Positions 1 through 6,020 are shown, numbered from the stretch's first letter. The stretch: DNA of 10,584 bases from an uncultured Verrucomicrobiota bacterium (GCA_946615275.1 CAMOHV010000020.1:1-10584); one strand, 5' to 3'. Made by a program: numbers and translations. The notes: generated by a model from the letters alone, not told the origin.

Positions 1-322
1 TCTTGCGGAGTGTGGCGATGGACTTGCCGGCCACGATGGAGACGAGTAGGTGCTTCGACGTGAGGAGGGGCTTCACCTGGGCGGCGAGGGCGGCGGCGTC
101 CTGCGGGCGCACGGCGAGGAATATGAGGCGCGCATTGCGCGCTACATCCGCCGCGTCGGGCGTGGTGCGCACCTTGTGCCTGCGCGCCATTTCGCTCGCG
201 CGCGCCACGACGCGCTCCGCCATCAGAACAGTCTCAGGGTCGAAGCCGGGCTGGGTGGCCGCGGCTGCGAGTATGCCTTCGGCCATTTTCCCGGCGCCGA
301 AGAAGCCAAGTGTCGTTTTCAT
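1..322 (-). CDS. proC: Pyrroline-5-carboxylate reductase, N-terminal part (runs off the left edge)
   Basis: Reading the minus strand from the ATG at 322-320 gives 107 codons with no stop before the window edge, so the C-terminal catalytic and dimerisation part is missing. The product should reduce 1-pyrroline-5-carboxylate to proline with NAD(P)H in the cytoplasm, the last step of proline synthesis. Visible signs are an N-terminal Rossmann nucleotide-binding motif GFFGAGKMAEGIL (residues 6-18), the family segment FLAVRPQD (68-75) and SIVAGKSI (95-102) of the second strand/helix pair. The start fits the family, whose proteins begin a few residues before the GxGxM motif. There is no Shine-Dalgarno sequence; the -10 lies 7 bases upstream. 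It is transcribed away from the vWA-protein gene. Family assignment is firm; completeness cannot be judged. Confidence 0.92.
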   Translation of the reverse strand, partial: MKTTLGFFGAGKMAEGILAAAATQPGFDPETVLMAERVVARASEMARRHKVRTTPDAADVARNARLIFLAVRPQDAAALAAQVKPLLTSKHLLVSIVAGKSIATLRK

Positions 323-329
323 GGCGGAT

Positions 330-358
330 AGTATACCATAAGCTGGGCGGTGTGTGAA
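330..358 (-). promoter_or_regulatory. Sigma-70-type promoter of proC with extended -10
   Basis: On the minus strand TTCACA (358-353) is followed after exactly 17 bases by TATACT (335-330), preceded by TGG, an extended -10. Only 7 bases separate the -10 from the proC ATG, so the predicted start of transcription falls on or one base before the A of ATG. The match to consensus is good; the leaderless reading is inference. Confidence 0.7.
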
Positions 359-417
359 GGGCATTCGGTCTGTCTTTTCACCGATGTCGCGGATCGCGAG
401 CGGCGATTCCTGAAATA

Positions 418-426
418 TGCTATAAT
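418..426 (+). promoter_or_regulatory. Extended -10 promoter of the VIT/vWA gene
   Basis: TGC followed by a perfect TATAAT (421-426) ends 6 bases before the ATG at 433. The hexamer at the -35 position (398-403, GAGCGG) is poor, as is common when a TGn extended -10 is present. Conventional spacing places +1 on the A of the start codon, so the mRNA is predicted to be leaderless. Confidence 0.65.
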
Positions 427-432
427 GGTGGC

Positions 433-3400
433 ATGAAAAACGCCACCATTCTCTTCGCGGCGCTTGCGGCGGCCGCGCTTTCCGCAGATGTGCTGGTCCC
501 GCCAAGGCGGCCCACGCCCGGCCCGGCGCCCGTGCTGCCGGCGCCCATGCCGCCGGCTGTCACCACGCCGCGCCTAGGCGCGGACGAGAAGCCGCCGGTG
601 ATCGAGTCGTATTCCGTCGAGGCGCGCGTGAACGGCGCGCTTGCGTCGGTGCGCGCGCTGATCGTGATCGCGAATCCAAACGGCCGCGCGCTGGAGGGGA
701 ACCTGGAGTTCCCGCTGCCGGACGGCGCGAGCGTGTGCGGATACGCGCTGGACGTCAACGGCGCGATGACCGACGGCGTGGTGGTGAAGAAGGAGAAGGC
801 GCGCGTCGCCTTCGAGAAGGAGGTTAAGAAGGGCGTCGATCCCGGGATCGTGGAGCATGTGAAGGGCAACGCCTGGCGGACGCGCGTCTATCCCATCCCC
901 GCGCGCGGCGCGCGCAGGCTGCGCCTCGACTACGTGGCGCCGCTCGCGTTCGCGCCGAACGGCGACGCGGCGCTCGTCCTCGCCATGCCGAGGACTCTTT
1001 TGAAGGAGAGGGCGGTAACCATAACCGTCCCGATGGGCGGCGGGATGCCGCGCCCGGTCCTTGGCGGACTGGGCGACAGGCGCTTCGCCGAGGCCGAGGC
1101 CGTGTGGCGCAGCACGGCGTGCGACAGGGACGTGACGCCGGATGCCGACGTGATGGTGTCGCTCCCCTCCCCGCCCGACGCGCTCGTGGCCGTGGAGCGC
1201 ATCGGCGACGAGCACTGGTTCGCGGCGTGCGTCAAGGCGCCGGCCTTCGAGCGCGCGAAGAAGACGCCGCCCGTCACATGGCGGATACTCTGGGACGCCT
1301 CGGGCAGCAGAACGGCGGCGGACGTTGCGGCGGCGCGCGCCGTGGTGGAGAAGCTTCCCGAGAACGCCTGCTACGAGCTGATCGAGTTCCGCAACGTCCC
1401 GGAGAAGCCGTTCGTGTGCGCCACCCGCGCCGAACTCCTTTCGCGCCTCTCCCGCGTGGACTACGACGGCGGGACGGACCTCGCGGCCCTTGCCGCCGCG
1501 CATCGCGCGAACGTCACGGAGAACGCGACGCTTCTCTTCACCGACGGCGTGGACGCGCTTGCGGAGGAGGCGCCGGACTTCGGGGCCGTCAAGCCGGTCG
1601 CGCTCGTCTCCGGCGCGGTGCGCGACATGGAGAGCTTGCGCCGCGCGTGCGGCGGGCGCGTGGTGGACCTCGCTGTGCGCACGCCGGAGGAGGCGCTTGA
1701 TTTCATCCTCGATCCGCCGCCGTCGGTGGAGGCCGTCGTGGGCGAGGGGATCGCCAACGTCCAGGGCGTCGGGCAGCCCGCCGAGGGGCGCGTGACGGTG
1801 CTGGGGCGCCTGGTTGCGGAATCGGCCGAGATCCGCCTCGACTACGGGCGCGGGCGGACGAGCGCCCCGATGGCGGTATCGCGCTCCGGCGCGCGCAAGG
1901 GGCGCCTCGTGGCCACCGCATGGGCGGCGCGCCGCGCGGGCGAGCTGTCCGCGCGCGCCGACGCCAACGCGGATGAGCTCCTCGCGATCGGTCGCCGCTA
2001 CGGGATCGTAAGCCCCGCCACGAGCATGATCGTGTTCGAGACGCTCGCGCAGTGGCTGGAGCATGATGTCGAACCGCCCGAGTCGCTTGCCGAGATACAT
2101 GCCGAGTGGGCCAGGCGGCGTCCAACGGCGGCGCAGCGGGCGCAGCGCGAGGAGGCGCGCCGGGCAAAGTACATGGCATGCCTCAGGAGGGAATGGGAGA
2201 ATCGCGTGGCGTGGTGGGAGAATCCCATGCCGCCTAAGCCGAAGCCGCCGAAGAGCGGGCTCTTCGGCGGCGTTGACGCGTCGATGAACTTGCGGGTGTC
2301 CGCCGAGGCCAGAAGATCGGCTCCGCCGCGCGCGGCCATGGCCAATTTCGCGGCGGAGGACATGGATGAAGTCGTTGAAGATGCAGCAGCGGGCGCGGCG
2401 CCGATGGCGTCCGCGCGCGCCATGGCGGCCGAAGAGCCGGTGCGCCTGGGGCATGTTGTGAAGCTGTCCGGGGAGAAGCGGTCCAAGGCTGCGGCCGCAA
2501 GCATATCGGTGAAGGCGTGGGATCCGCAGACCCCGTACCTGACGGCCATCAAGGACGCGAAGGCCGCGCTGGGGCCGTCCGGCGGCGTCGCATACGGCGA
2601 GTACATGGTGCAGCGCGGAAAGTATGCGTCGTCGCCGGCGTTCTACCTCGACTGCGGCGGATGGTTCTTCGCGCAGAAGGAGAACGCGCTCGCCGTGAGG
2701 ATACTCTCCAACCTCGCCGAGCTTGGGATCGACGATCCCGGGATGCTGCGCACGTATGCCTGGCGGCTCAGGGAGGCCGGCGAGTTCGACGCCGCGCTTG
2801 CCGTGCTCCGCAAGGTGGCGAAGCTGCGCCCGGAGGATCCGCATTCCTTCCGCGACCTCGCGATAGTGTTCGAGGAGCGCGGCCGGCGCGACATGTCCGC
2901 CGCCGACATCTCCAGCGCCCTCGCCAACTACCACAAGGCCGCCTTCACCGCATGGGACAGGGACAACGGGCTCTGGACGGCCATCGTCGCCCTGGAGGAG
3001 CTGAACGCCCTTGTGGCGTGGAGCGCGCGCGCGAAGTGGCCCGACGGCAAGGCGCCGAAGGTCCCCGAATACGACGCCGAGTTCAAGAAGCTCCTCGACC
3101 TCGACGTGCGCATCGCGCTTTCATGGGACGTCGACAACACCGACGTCGACCTGCACGTCCTGGAGCCTGACGGCGAGGAGGCGTACTACGGCCACAACCG
3201 CACCTCCACGGGCGGGCTCGTCTCGCACGACGTCACCACGGGATATGGTCCGGAGGAGTATCTCAAGAAGAGCGCCCCCAAGGGCGTGTACAAGGTGCTC
3301 GCCAACTATTTCGGCTCAAGGCAGCAGACGCTCGTTGGCCCGGCGACGGTCACCGCCACGGTGTTCACGAACTGGGGCCGCCCCGAGGAGAGGCGCCAGA

Positions 3401-3465
3401 CGCTCTCCCTGCGCCTGGAGAAGCCCAAGGACAAGGTCGAGATCGGCGCAGTCACGCTTGAGTGA
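433..3465 (+). CDS. Exported VIT / vWA / TPR / DUF2135 protein
   Basis: A 1010-residue protein with a short signal peptide (about residues 1-18: a Lys, a hydrophobic Ala/Leu stretch, a likely cut near LSA-D), so it should act outside the cytoplasm. Domains in order: VIT-like domain (about 54-175, including LRLDY); vWA domain (about 280-430) with a complete MIDAS metal site, D288-A-S-G-S292, T348 in GGTD and D371 in FTDG; a conserved post-vWA segment RRYGIVSPATSMIVFE (around 516-532) typical of VIT-vWA proteins; a Pro/Ala/Arg-rich linker (about 560-695); a TPR-like helical region (about 705-840, with AWRLREAGEFDAALAVLRK); and a DUF2135 domain from about 889 to the end (SWDVDNTDVDLHVLEPDG). The intact MIDAS suggests metal-dependent ligand or protein binding. 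The role is unknown; scaffold or surface adhesion is inference. It has its own promoter, no Shine-Dalgarno sequence, and is convergent with the DUF1232 gene. Confidence 0.9.
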   Translation: MKNATILFAALAAAALSADVLVPPRRPTPGPAPVLPAPMPPAVTTPRLGADEKPPVIESYSVEARVNGALASVRALIVIANPNGRALEGNLEFPLPDGASVCGYALDVNGAMTDGVVVKKEKARVAFEKEVKKGVDPGIVEHVKGNAWRTRVYPIPARGARRLRLDYVAPLAFAPNGDAALVLAMPRTLLKERAVTITVPMGGGMPRPVLGGLGDRRFAEAEAVWRSTACDRDVTPDADVMVSLPSPPDALVAVERIGDEHWFAACVKAPAFERAKKTPPVTWRILWDASGSRTAADVAAARAVVEKLPENACYELIEFRNVPEKPFVCATRAELLSRLSRVDYDGGTDLAALAAAHRANVTENATLLFTDGVDALAEEAPDFGAVKPVALVSGAVRDMESLRRACGGRVVDLAVRTPEEALDFILDPPPSVEAVVGEGIANVQGVGQPAEGRVTVLGRLVAESAEIRLDYGRGRTSAPMAVSRSGARKGRLVATAWAARRAGELSARADANADELLAIGRRYGIVSPATSMIVFETLAQWLEHDVEPPESLAEIHAEWARRRPTAAQRAQREEARRAKYMACLRREWENRVAWWENPMPPKPKPPKSGLFGGVDASMNLRVSAEARRSAPPRAAMANFAAEDMDEVVEDAAAGAAPMASARAMAAEEPVRLGHVVKLSGEKRSKAAAASISVKAWDPQTPYLTAIKDAKAALGPSGGVAYGEYMVQRGKYASSPAFYLDCGGWFFAQKENALAVRILSNLAELGIDDPGMLRTYAWRLREAGEFDAALAVLRKVAKLRPEDPHSFRDLAIVFEERGRRDMSAADISSALANYHKAAFTAWDRDNGLWTAIVALEELNALVAWSARAKWPDGKAPKVPEYDAEFKKLLDLDVRIALSWDVDNTDVDLHVLEPDGEEAYYGHNRTSTGGLVSHDVTTGYGPEEYLKKSAPKGVYKVLANYFGSRQQTLVGPATVTATVFTNWGRPEERRQTLSLRLEKPKDKVEIGAVTLE

Positions 3466-3502
3466 GGCGCGAAGGCCTGACATGGCTGCAGGGGCGCCTT
3501 TT
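3465..3502 (+). terminator. Possible terminator between convergent genes
   Basis: Just after the vWA-gene stop, AGGCGC (3465-3470) can pair with GCGCCT (3494-3499), followed by TTTT (3499-3502). An inner CCTG (3476-3479) can pair with CAGG (3489-3492). The stem has an uneven internal loop and the T run is short, so this is only a plausible intrinsic terminator. It would fill almost the whole 36-base gap to the convergent gene. Confidence 0.35.
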
Positions 3503-3888
3503 CAAGCCTGGGGACACGGATTCTTGAAGGCCTTGTATTTCTTGAACTCGTCGGCGCATCGTGCGAATATCCAGCCTAGGACGGCGGCGTCGTCCAGCCA
3601 GCCAGCCACCGGTATGAGGTCCGGCACCAGGTCGATCGGCATCGCGAGATAGGCGAGGCCGCCAGCCATGAGCGCGACTGTCGCCTTCGACACGCCCTTG
3701 TATTTTCCGGTCACCGTGTCCGAGACCATGTCGTAGGCCGTGCGGATGTTTTCCAGCAGATCCGCGAGGGCCGCGACGTTCTCGACCTTCTTCAAAGTGT
3801 CGTCCTTGGCCTGGGCCACCTTCTCCGGCTTGGCGTCCTCGGCGTTCACTTTCGTCTTGTACGAGTTGATGATCCTGTCGATGTTCAT
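3502..3888 (-). CDS. Small DUF1232 (YkvA-type) protein
   Basis: A 128-residue protein read from the ATG at 3888. An in-frame TTG two codons earlier (3894) is rejected because AAAGGAG lies 7 bases before the ATG and would touch the TTG. Residues 15-60 are charged and probably helical. Residues 70-108 form the DUF1232 core: a hydrophobic Ala/Gly/Leu stretch, then AMPIDLVPDLIPVAGWLDD and AAVLGW, with the family's P-x-D-x-x-P-D-x-x-P pattern. The C-terminus is basic and ends NPCPQA. DUF1232 proteins are small, likely membrane-associated and of unknown function. The gene begins 25 bases after the stop of the RtcR-like regulator on the same strand, so the two are probably cotranscribed, which hints at a stress-related job (inference). 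Confidence 0.88.
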   Translation of the reverse strand: MNIDRIINSYKTKVNAEDAKPEKVAQAKDDTLKKVENVAALADLLENIRTAYDMVSDTVTGKYKGVSKATVALMAGGLAYLAMPIDLVPDLIPVAGWLDDAAVLGWIFARCADEFKKYKAFKNPCPQA

Positions 3889-3895
3889 TTTCAAT

Positions 3896-3902
3896 CTCCT
3901 TT
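3896..3902 (-). promoter_or_regulatory. Shine-Dalgarno site that fixes the DUF1232 start
   Basis: AAAGGAG on the minus strand lies 7 bases before the ATG at 3888, ideal spacing, and too close to the alternative TTG at 3894. It lies inside the 25-base gap after the regulator's stop codon, so the second gene can be translated independently from the shared transcript. Confidence 0.75.
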
Positions 3903-3913
3903 CGTCTTCGTGT

Positions 3914-5557
3914 TCATTTCTCGGATGCGTCCGCCGCCGCGCGCTTCTCCGTTAGGTGTCCGGCCGCCGTCCTGTCGAACGCAAGCCCGTAGTGCGCGAG
4001 GCGCTTCCCGAAGGCGTCGGCGAAGTTCCTCTTCTGCGCAGTGCCGTAGTAGGCGCGTCCTGCGTCGGCGCATGACCGGGCGTCGCGGCAGACCTCGAAC
4101 ACGAAGTCGATGTCGTTCGCGTCGCACGGGCTGGGGAATTTCCCCTTCACCTTGTCGATCAGTGGCATGTCGCCGTCCGCACTGTAGCCGAGGGAAGTCC
4201 TTGTCGCTTCCATGCGCTCCACGGCCTTCTTCATGGCGTATGCGGAAACCACCTTCCCCATGCCTTCGGCGAGCGCCTCCAGCTTGATGTTCTCGAACAG
4301 ATGCTTGGCGTCGCGGAAGTTGCCAGGCCACGCATACCTGTGGGCGAAGGAGTCGAACTCCCGGCGGGCGCCATCGGTCAACACAAGGTCCATGCCATTG
4401 CAGTGGCACCTCACCATTTCATCAAGGACCTCTTCTCCCTGGTTGGTCGCGGACAGCCTTGTGCGCAGCGCGGGCAGTTCGATGTGGCATGAATTGATGC
4501 GGAAGAGAAGGTCCTTCCTGAACCCGGCGGTGCCGTGCGAAGCCTCCCATTCCTGCGCGTCTGCCTCGAGGTCGCGGTTCGTCCCGAATATGATGTTGCA
4601 CTTGACGTGCCGCAGCCTGCGTTTGACGCCGGTGTCGCCGAGACGGTAGTACGACTTCTCCTCAAGGGCGGTCAGCAGCTTGCCCTGCGTCTCCAAAGGC
4701 AGATCGCCCACCTCGTCAAGAAAGAGGATGCCGTCGCCTGCGCTCTCGATCAGCCCGTCCACGTCCTTTTCGCATCCTGTGTACGCGCCCTTGACGGCGC
4801 CGAACAGCAGCGCGTCCGCCAGGGCCGGAGAGAGTGACGCGCAGTTGCCGGACAGGAATCCGCGCCCGTCGCCGGCTTCGGCCTCCTCGTTGAATTCCTT
4901 GCTCGGGTCGTCGTATTTGTCGTTGCATATCTTAGCCATGCATTTCGCGATGAACGACTTGCCGGTTCCCGTATCGCCTGTGATGAGCACATACTGCGTC
5001 ACTCCGCGCTCTCCCTTCGCCTTGAGTATCGTCCTGATCTTCTCAAGCTGCCCTGCCAAGATCTGGCTGCCGAGGAGGAAGTGCCTGGTCCATGCGGCAG
5101 GGCCTCTGTTCGCCGCATCTCCTATCGTGCGCTTCTTCGGCCAGGGGCAGGGGCTTCCGTCGTTGAAGAGATACTTGGGCCTCTCGTCAAGGCACATTGG
5201 AACATCGCCATAGTCGGGAAGCACGTAGATCGTGGTCGCCGTGTCGTCCTCCAGCATTGAAGCCAGCTCGCGCTCGGAGACCACGTCGCATATCGTGTTC
5301 GCGGTCCTGGGCGGAAACCTCTTGGCGAACTCATCCTTGAGGAAGTCGGCATAGCGGCGGTCCTTCCCGCATACAAGCAGAAGATGCGTGCATGCATACT
5401 CCTCCACAGCATTGAACGCCTTCCCTATCTGCTCGTCAAACGCGCGTCCCGGCTCTTCGGCGCCGTTGCGCCTGTACGCTTCGATATACGTCAGAATCTG
5501 GTTCGCATCGCGGCAGAGCCAGACGAAAACATCCTTGCGGTTCAGATCATGTTTCAT
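3914..5557 (-). CDS. RtcR-like sigma-54-dependent transcriptional activator (AAA+ enhancer-binding protein)
   Basis: A 547-residue regulator expected to bind upstream DNA and use ATP to open sigma-54 promoters. The AAA+ domain (about 165-430) is complete: Walker A GDTGTGKS (194-201), sigma-54 contact loop GAYTGC (257-262, consensus GAFTGA), Walker B ILFLDE (277-282), sensor I GTNRDL (325-330), arginine-finger region FRKDLLFRIN (346-355) and sensor II WPGNFRD (410-416). The C-terminal stretch 484-525 (VFEVCRDARSCADAG, then RLAHYGL) resembles, from memory, the DNA-binding end of E. coli RtcR, activator of the rtcBA RNA-repair genes. Residues 1-180 alternate strands and helices (LLLVCGKDRRYADFLKDEF at 59-77) and could be a divergent CARF-type sensor, but lack the opening I know from RtcR. 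AAGGA lies 13 bases before the ATG, a rather long gap. DUF1232 follows in the same unit. No rtcA, rtcB or convincing -24/-12 promoter is visible. The sigma-54 activator call is firm; the RtcR subfamily is likely. Confidence 0.88.
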   Translation of the reverse strand: MKHDLNRKDVFVWLCRDANQILTYIEAYRRNGAEEPGRAFDEQIGKAFNAVEEYACTHLLLVCGKDRRYADFLKDEFAKRFPPRTANTICDVVSERELASMLEDDTATTIYVLPDYGDVPMCLDERPKYLFNDGSPCPWPKKRTIGDAANRGPAAWTRHFLLGSQILAGQLEKIRTILKAKGERGVTQYVLITGDTGTGKSFIAKCMAKICNDKYDDPSKEFNEEAEAGDGRGFLSGNCASLSPALADALLFGAVKGAYTGCEKDVDGLIESAGDGILFLDEVGDLPLETQGKLLTALEEKSYYRLGDTGVKRRLRHVKCNIIFGTNRDLEADAQEWEASHGTAGFRKDLLFRINSCHIELPALRTRLSATNQGEEVLDEMVRCHCNGMDLVLTDGARREFDSFAHRYAWPGNFRDAKHLFENIKLEALAEGMGKVVSAYAMKKAVERMEATRTSLGYSADGDMPLIDKVKGKFPSPCDANDIDFVFEVCRDARSCADAGRAYYGTAQKRNFADAFGKRLAHYGLAFDRTAAGHLTEKRAAADASEK

Positions 5558-5591
5558 AGCGAAATTTCTATCCTTCTTCGAGATGCGATAT

Positions 5592-5620
5592 ATTATATCA
5601 TATCTTATGTGGCTTGCCTA
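5592..5620 (-). promoter_or_regulatory. Sigma-70-type promoter of the regulator/DUF1232 unit
   Basis: On the minus strand TAGGCA (5620-5615) is spaced 17 bases from a perfect TATAAT (5597-5592), preceded by TGA, an extended -10. Predicted +1 is near 5585, giving a leader of about 28 bases. The -10 overlaps an almost perfect AT palindrome, GATATATTATATC (5587-5599), which could be an operator or simply AT-rich. The octamer array begins 2 bases upstream of the -35. Confidence 0.65.
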
Positions 5621-5622
5621 TA

Positions 5623-5658
5623 AGTTGAAAAGTTGAAAGGTTGAAAGGTTGAAAAGTT
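5623..5658. repeat. Octamer tandem array, about 4.5 copies of RGTTGAAA
   Basis: Plus strand units are AGTTGAAA (5623-5630), AGTTGAAA (5631-5638), GGTTGAAA (5639-5646), GGTTGAAA (5647-5654) and a partial AGTT (5655-5658). Read on the minus strand they are TTTCAACY units. Relative to the regulator's predicted start (about 5585) the array covers roughly -38 to -73, the place of an UP element or activator site. The 8-base period does not match the DNA helix, so units would face different sides. It may instead be a dispersed genome-wide repeat; I cannot tell from one copy. Confidence 0.85.
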
Positions 5659-5688
5659 AACTGTGTCATCACTTATCCCATTTACATT

Positions 5689-5705
5689 CCCGTGCGCAGC
5701 GCGGG
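5689..5705. other. GC-rich hairpin in the spacer downstream of the tRNAs
   Basis: CCCGTGC (5689-5695) can pair with GCGCGGG (5699-5705) over 7 bp with one G-T pair and a GCA triloop. No T run follows on either strand, so it is not a standard terminator. It lies between the tRNA terminator and the octamer array. The rest of 5659-5736 shows no gene or other clear signal. Confidence 0.4.
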
Positions 5706-5736
5706 CGGCGGACTTGGTGTAAAACCCTGGAAAAGC

Positions 5737-5765
5737 AAAAACCCCCTGCATTTGCAGGGGCTTTT
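5737..5765 (-). terminator. Intrinsic terminator of the tRNA transcript
   Basis: CCCCTGC (5743-5749) and GCAGGGG (5754-5760) form a perfect 7-bp stem with a 4-base loop. Read on the minus strand the stem is followed by GTTTTTG, a good T tract, and it begins 8 bases after the CCA end of tRNA-Tyr. On the plus strand only CTTTTG follows, so it might weakly work in both directions. Confidence 0.85.
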
Positions 5766-5768
5766 GAA

Positions 5769-5854
5769 TGGTTGTGGGAGGTGGATTCGAACCACCGAAG
5801 GCGTGAGCCAGCAGATTTACAGTCTGCCCTCGTTGACCGCTTGAGTATCCCACA
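5769..5854 (-). tRNA. tRNA-Tyr (GTA)
   Basis: An 86-base class II tRNA including encoded CCA. On the minus strand: acceptor TGTGGGA pairs with TCCCACA, then A73 and CCA; D stem CTC/GAG; anticodon arm GCAGA-CTGTAAA-TCTGC giving GTA; a long variable arm (TGGCTCACGCCTTC) as expected for tyrosine in bacteria; and T arm GGTGG-TTCGAAT-CCACC. The 1-72 pair is U-A, whereas bacterial tRNA-Tyr usually has G-C there. It begins 2 bases after tRNA-Leu and is followed by a clear terminator. Confidence 0.96.
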
Positions 5855-5856
5855 AT

Positions 5857-5941
5857 TGGTGCTCGGGGCGGGACTCGAACCCGCAAGGATCTCTCCACAT
5901 GCACCTCAAGCATGCGTGTCTGCCAATTTCACCACCCGAGC
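5857..5941 (-). tRNA. tRNA-Leu (GAG)
   Basis: An 85-base class II tRNA including encoded CCA. On the minus strand: acceptor GCTCGGG pairs with CCCGAGC, then A73 and CCA; D stem GTG/CAC; anticodon stem CATGC/GCATG around loop TTGAGGT, anticodon GAG, reading CUC and CUU; long variable arm (TGGAGAGATCCTT); T arm GCGGG-TTCGAGT-CCCGC. All stems are perfectly paired. It is first in a two-tRNA transcript. Confidence 0.96.
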
Positions 5942-5962
5942 GTGGTCGTGAAAACAGCGAAT

Positions 5963-5991
5963 ATGATACCATATCGGCGGCTTGCGCGCAA
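5963..5991 (-). promoter_or_regulatory. Promoter of the tRNA-Leu/tRNA-Tyr transcript
   Basis: On the minus strand TTGCGC (5991-5986) lies exactly 17 bases from TATCAT (5968-5963), which is preceded by TGG, an extended -10. Predicted +1 is near 5956, about 15 bases before tRNA-Leu. The -35 is one arm of the palindrome CTTGCGCGCAAG (5981-5992) whose other arm is the -35 of the ABC operon. Confidence 0.7.
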
Positions 5992-6010
5992 GGGGGAATT
6001 TTGATAAAAT
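5982..6010 (+). promoter_or_regulatory. Promoter of the ABC/GldG/DUF4340 operon
   Basis: TTGCGC (5982-5987) is 17 bases from TAAAAT (6005-6010), preceded by TGA, an extended -10. The -10 ends 10 bases before the ATG at 6021, which has no Shine-Dalgarno sequence, so a leader of about 0-4 bases is predicted. The -35 overlaps the tRNA promoter's -35 by two bases inside a shared palindrome. Confidence 0.65.
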
Positions 6011-6020
6011 TACCTTCTGC

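Noticed and set aside
574..2934. Long open frame on the minus strand opposite the VIT/vWA gene
   Set aside because: It is low-complexity Arg/His/Ala-rich, has no motif and no promoter or ribosome site, and lies opposite a gene with intact domains.
5388..5636. Small plus-strand open frames over the 5' end of the regulator gene
   Set aside because: They overlap the regulator's coding start and promoter, have no ribosome site and no recognisable product.
5623..5658. CRISPR-like or direct-repeat array
   Set aside because: Units are only 8 bases and contiguous, with no spacers, and there are no cas genes; it is a simple tandem repeat.
5558..5768. Sigma-54 (-24/-12) promoter controlled by the regulator
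   Set aside because: I looked on both strands for GG and GC spaced by ten bases in a TGGCAC/TTGC context and found no convincing site here or in the other intergenic gaps.
5605..5913. Minus-strand open frame of about 100 codons across both tRNA genes
   Set aside because: It is translated tRNA, terminator and repeat sequence; the tRNA structures explain the region.
5769..5941. Integration site at the tRNA genes
   Set aside because: No integrase, no repeated tRNA 3' end and no mobile-element gene is present in the window.
5982..6020. N-terminal extension of the ABC ATPase from a TTG start
   Set aside because: The TTG lies in the -35 box and the extra 13 residues do not fit the family; the ATG at 6021 gives the normal N-terminus.
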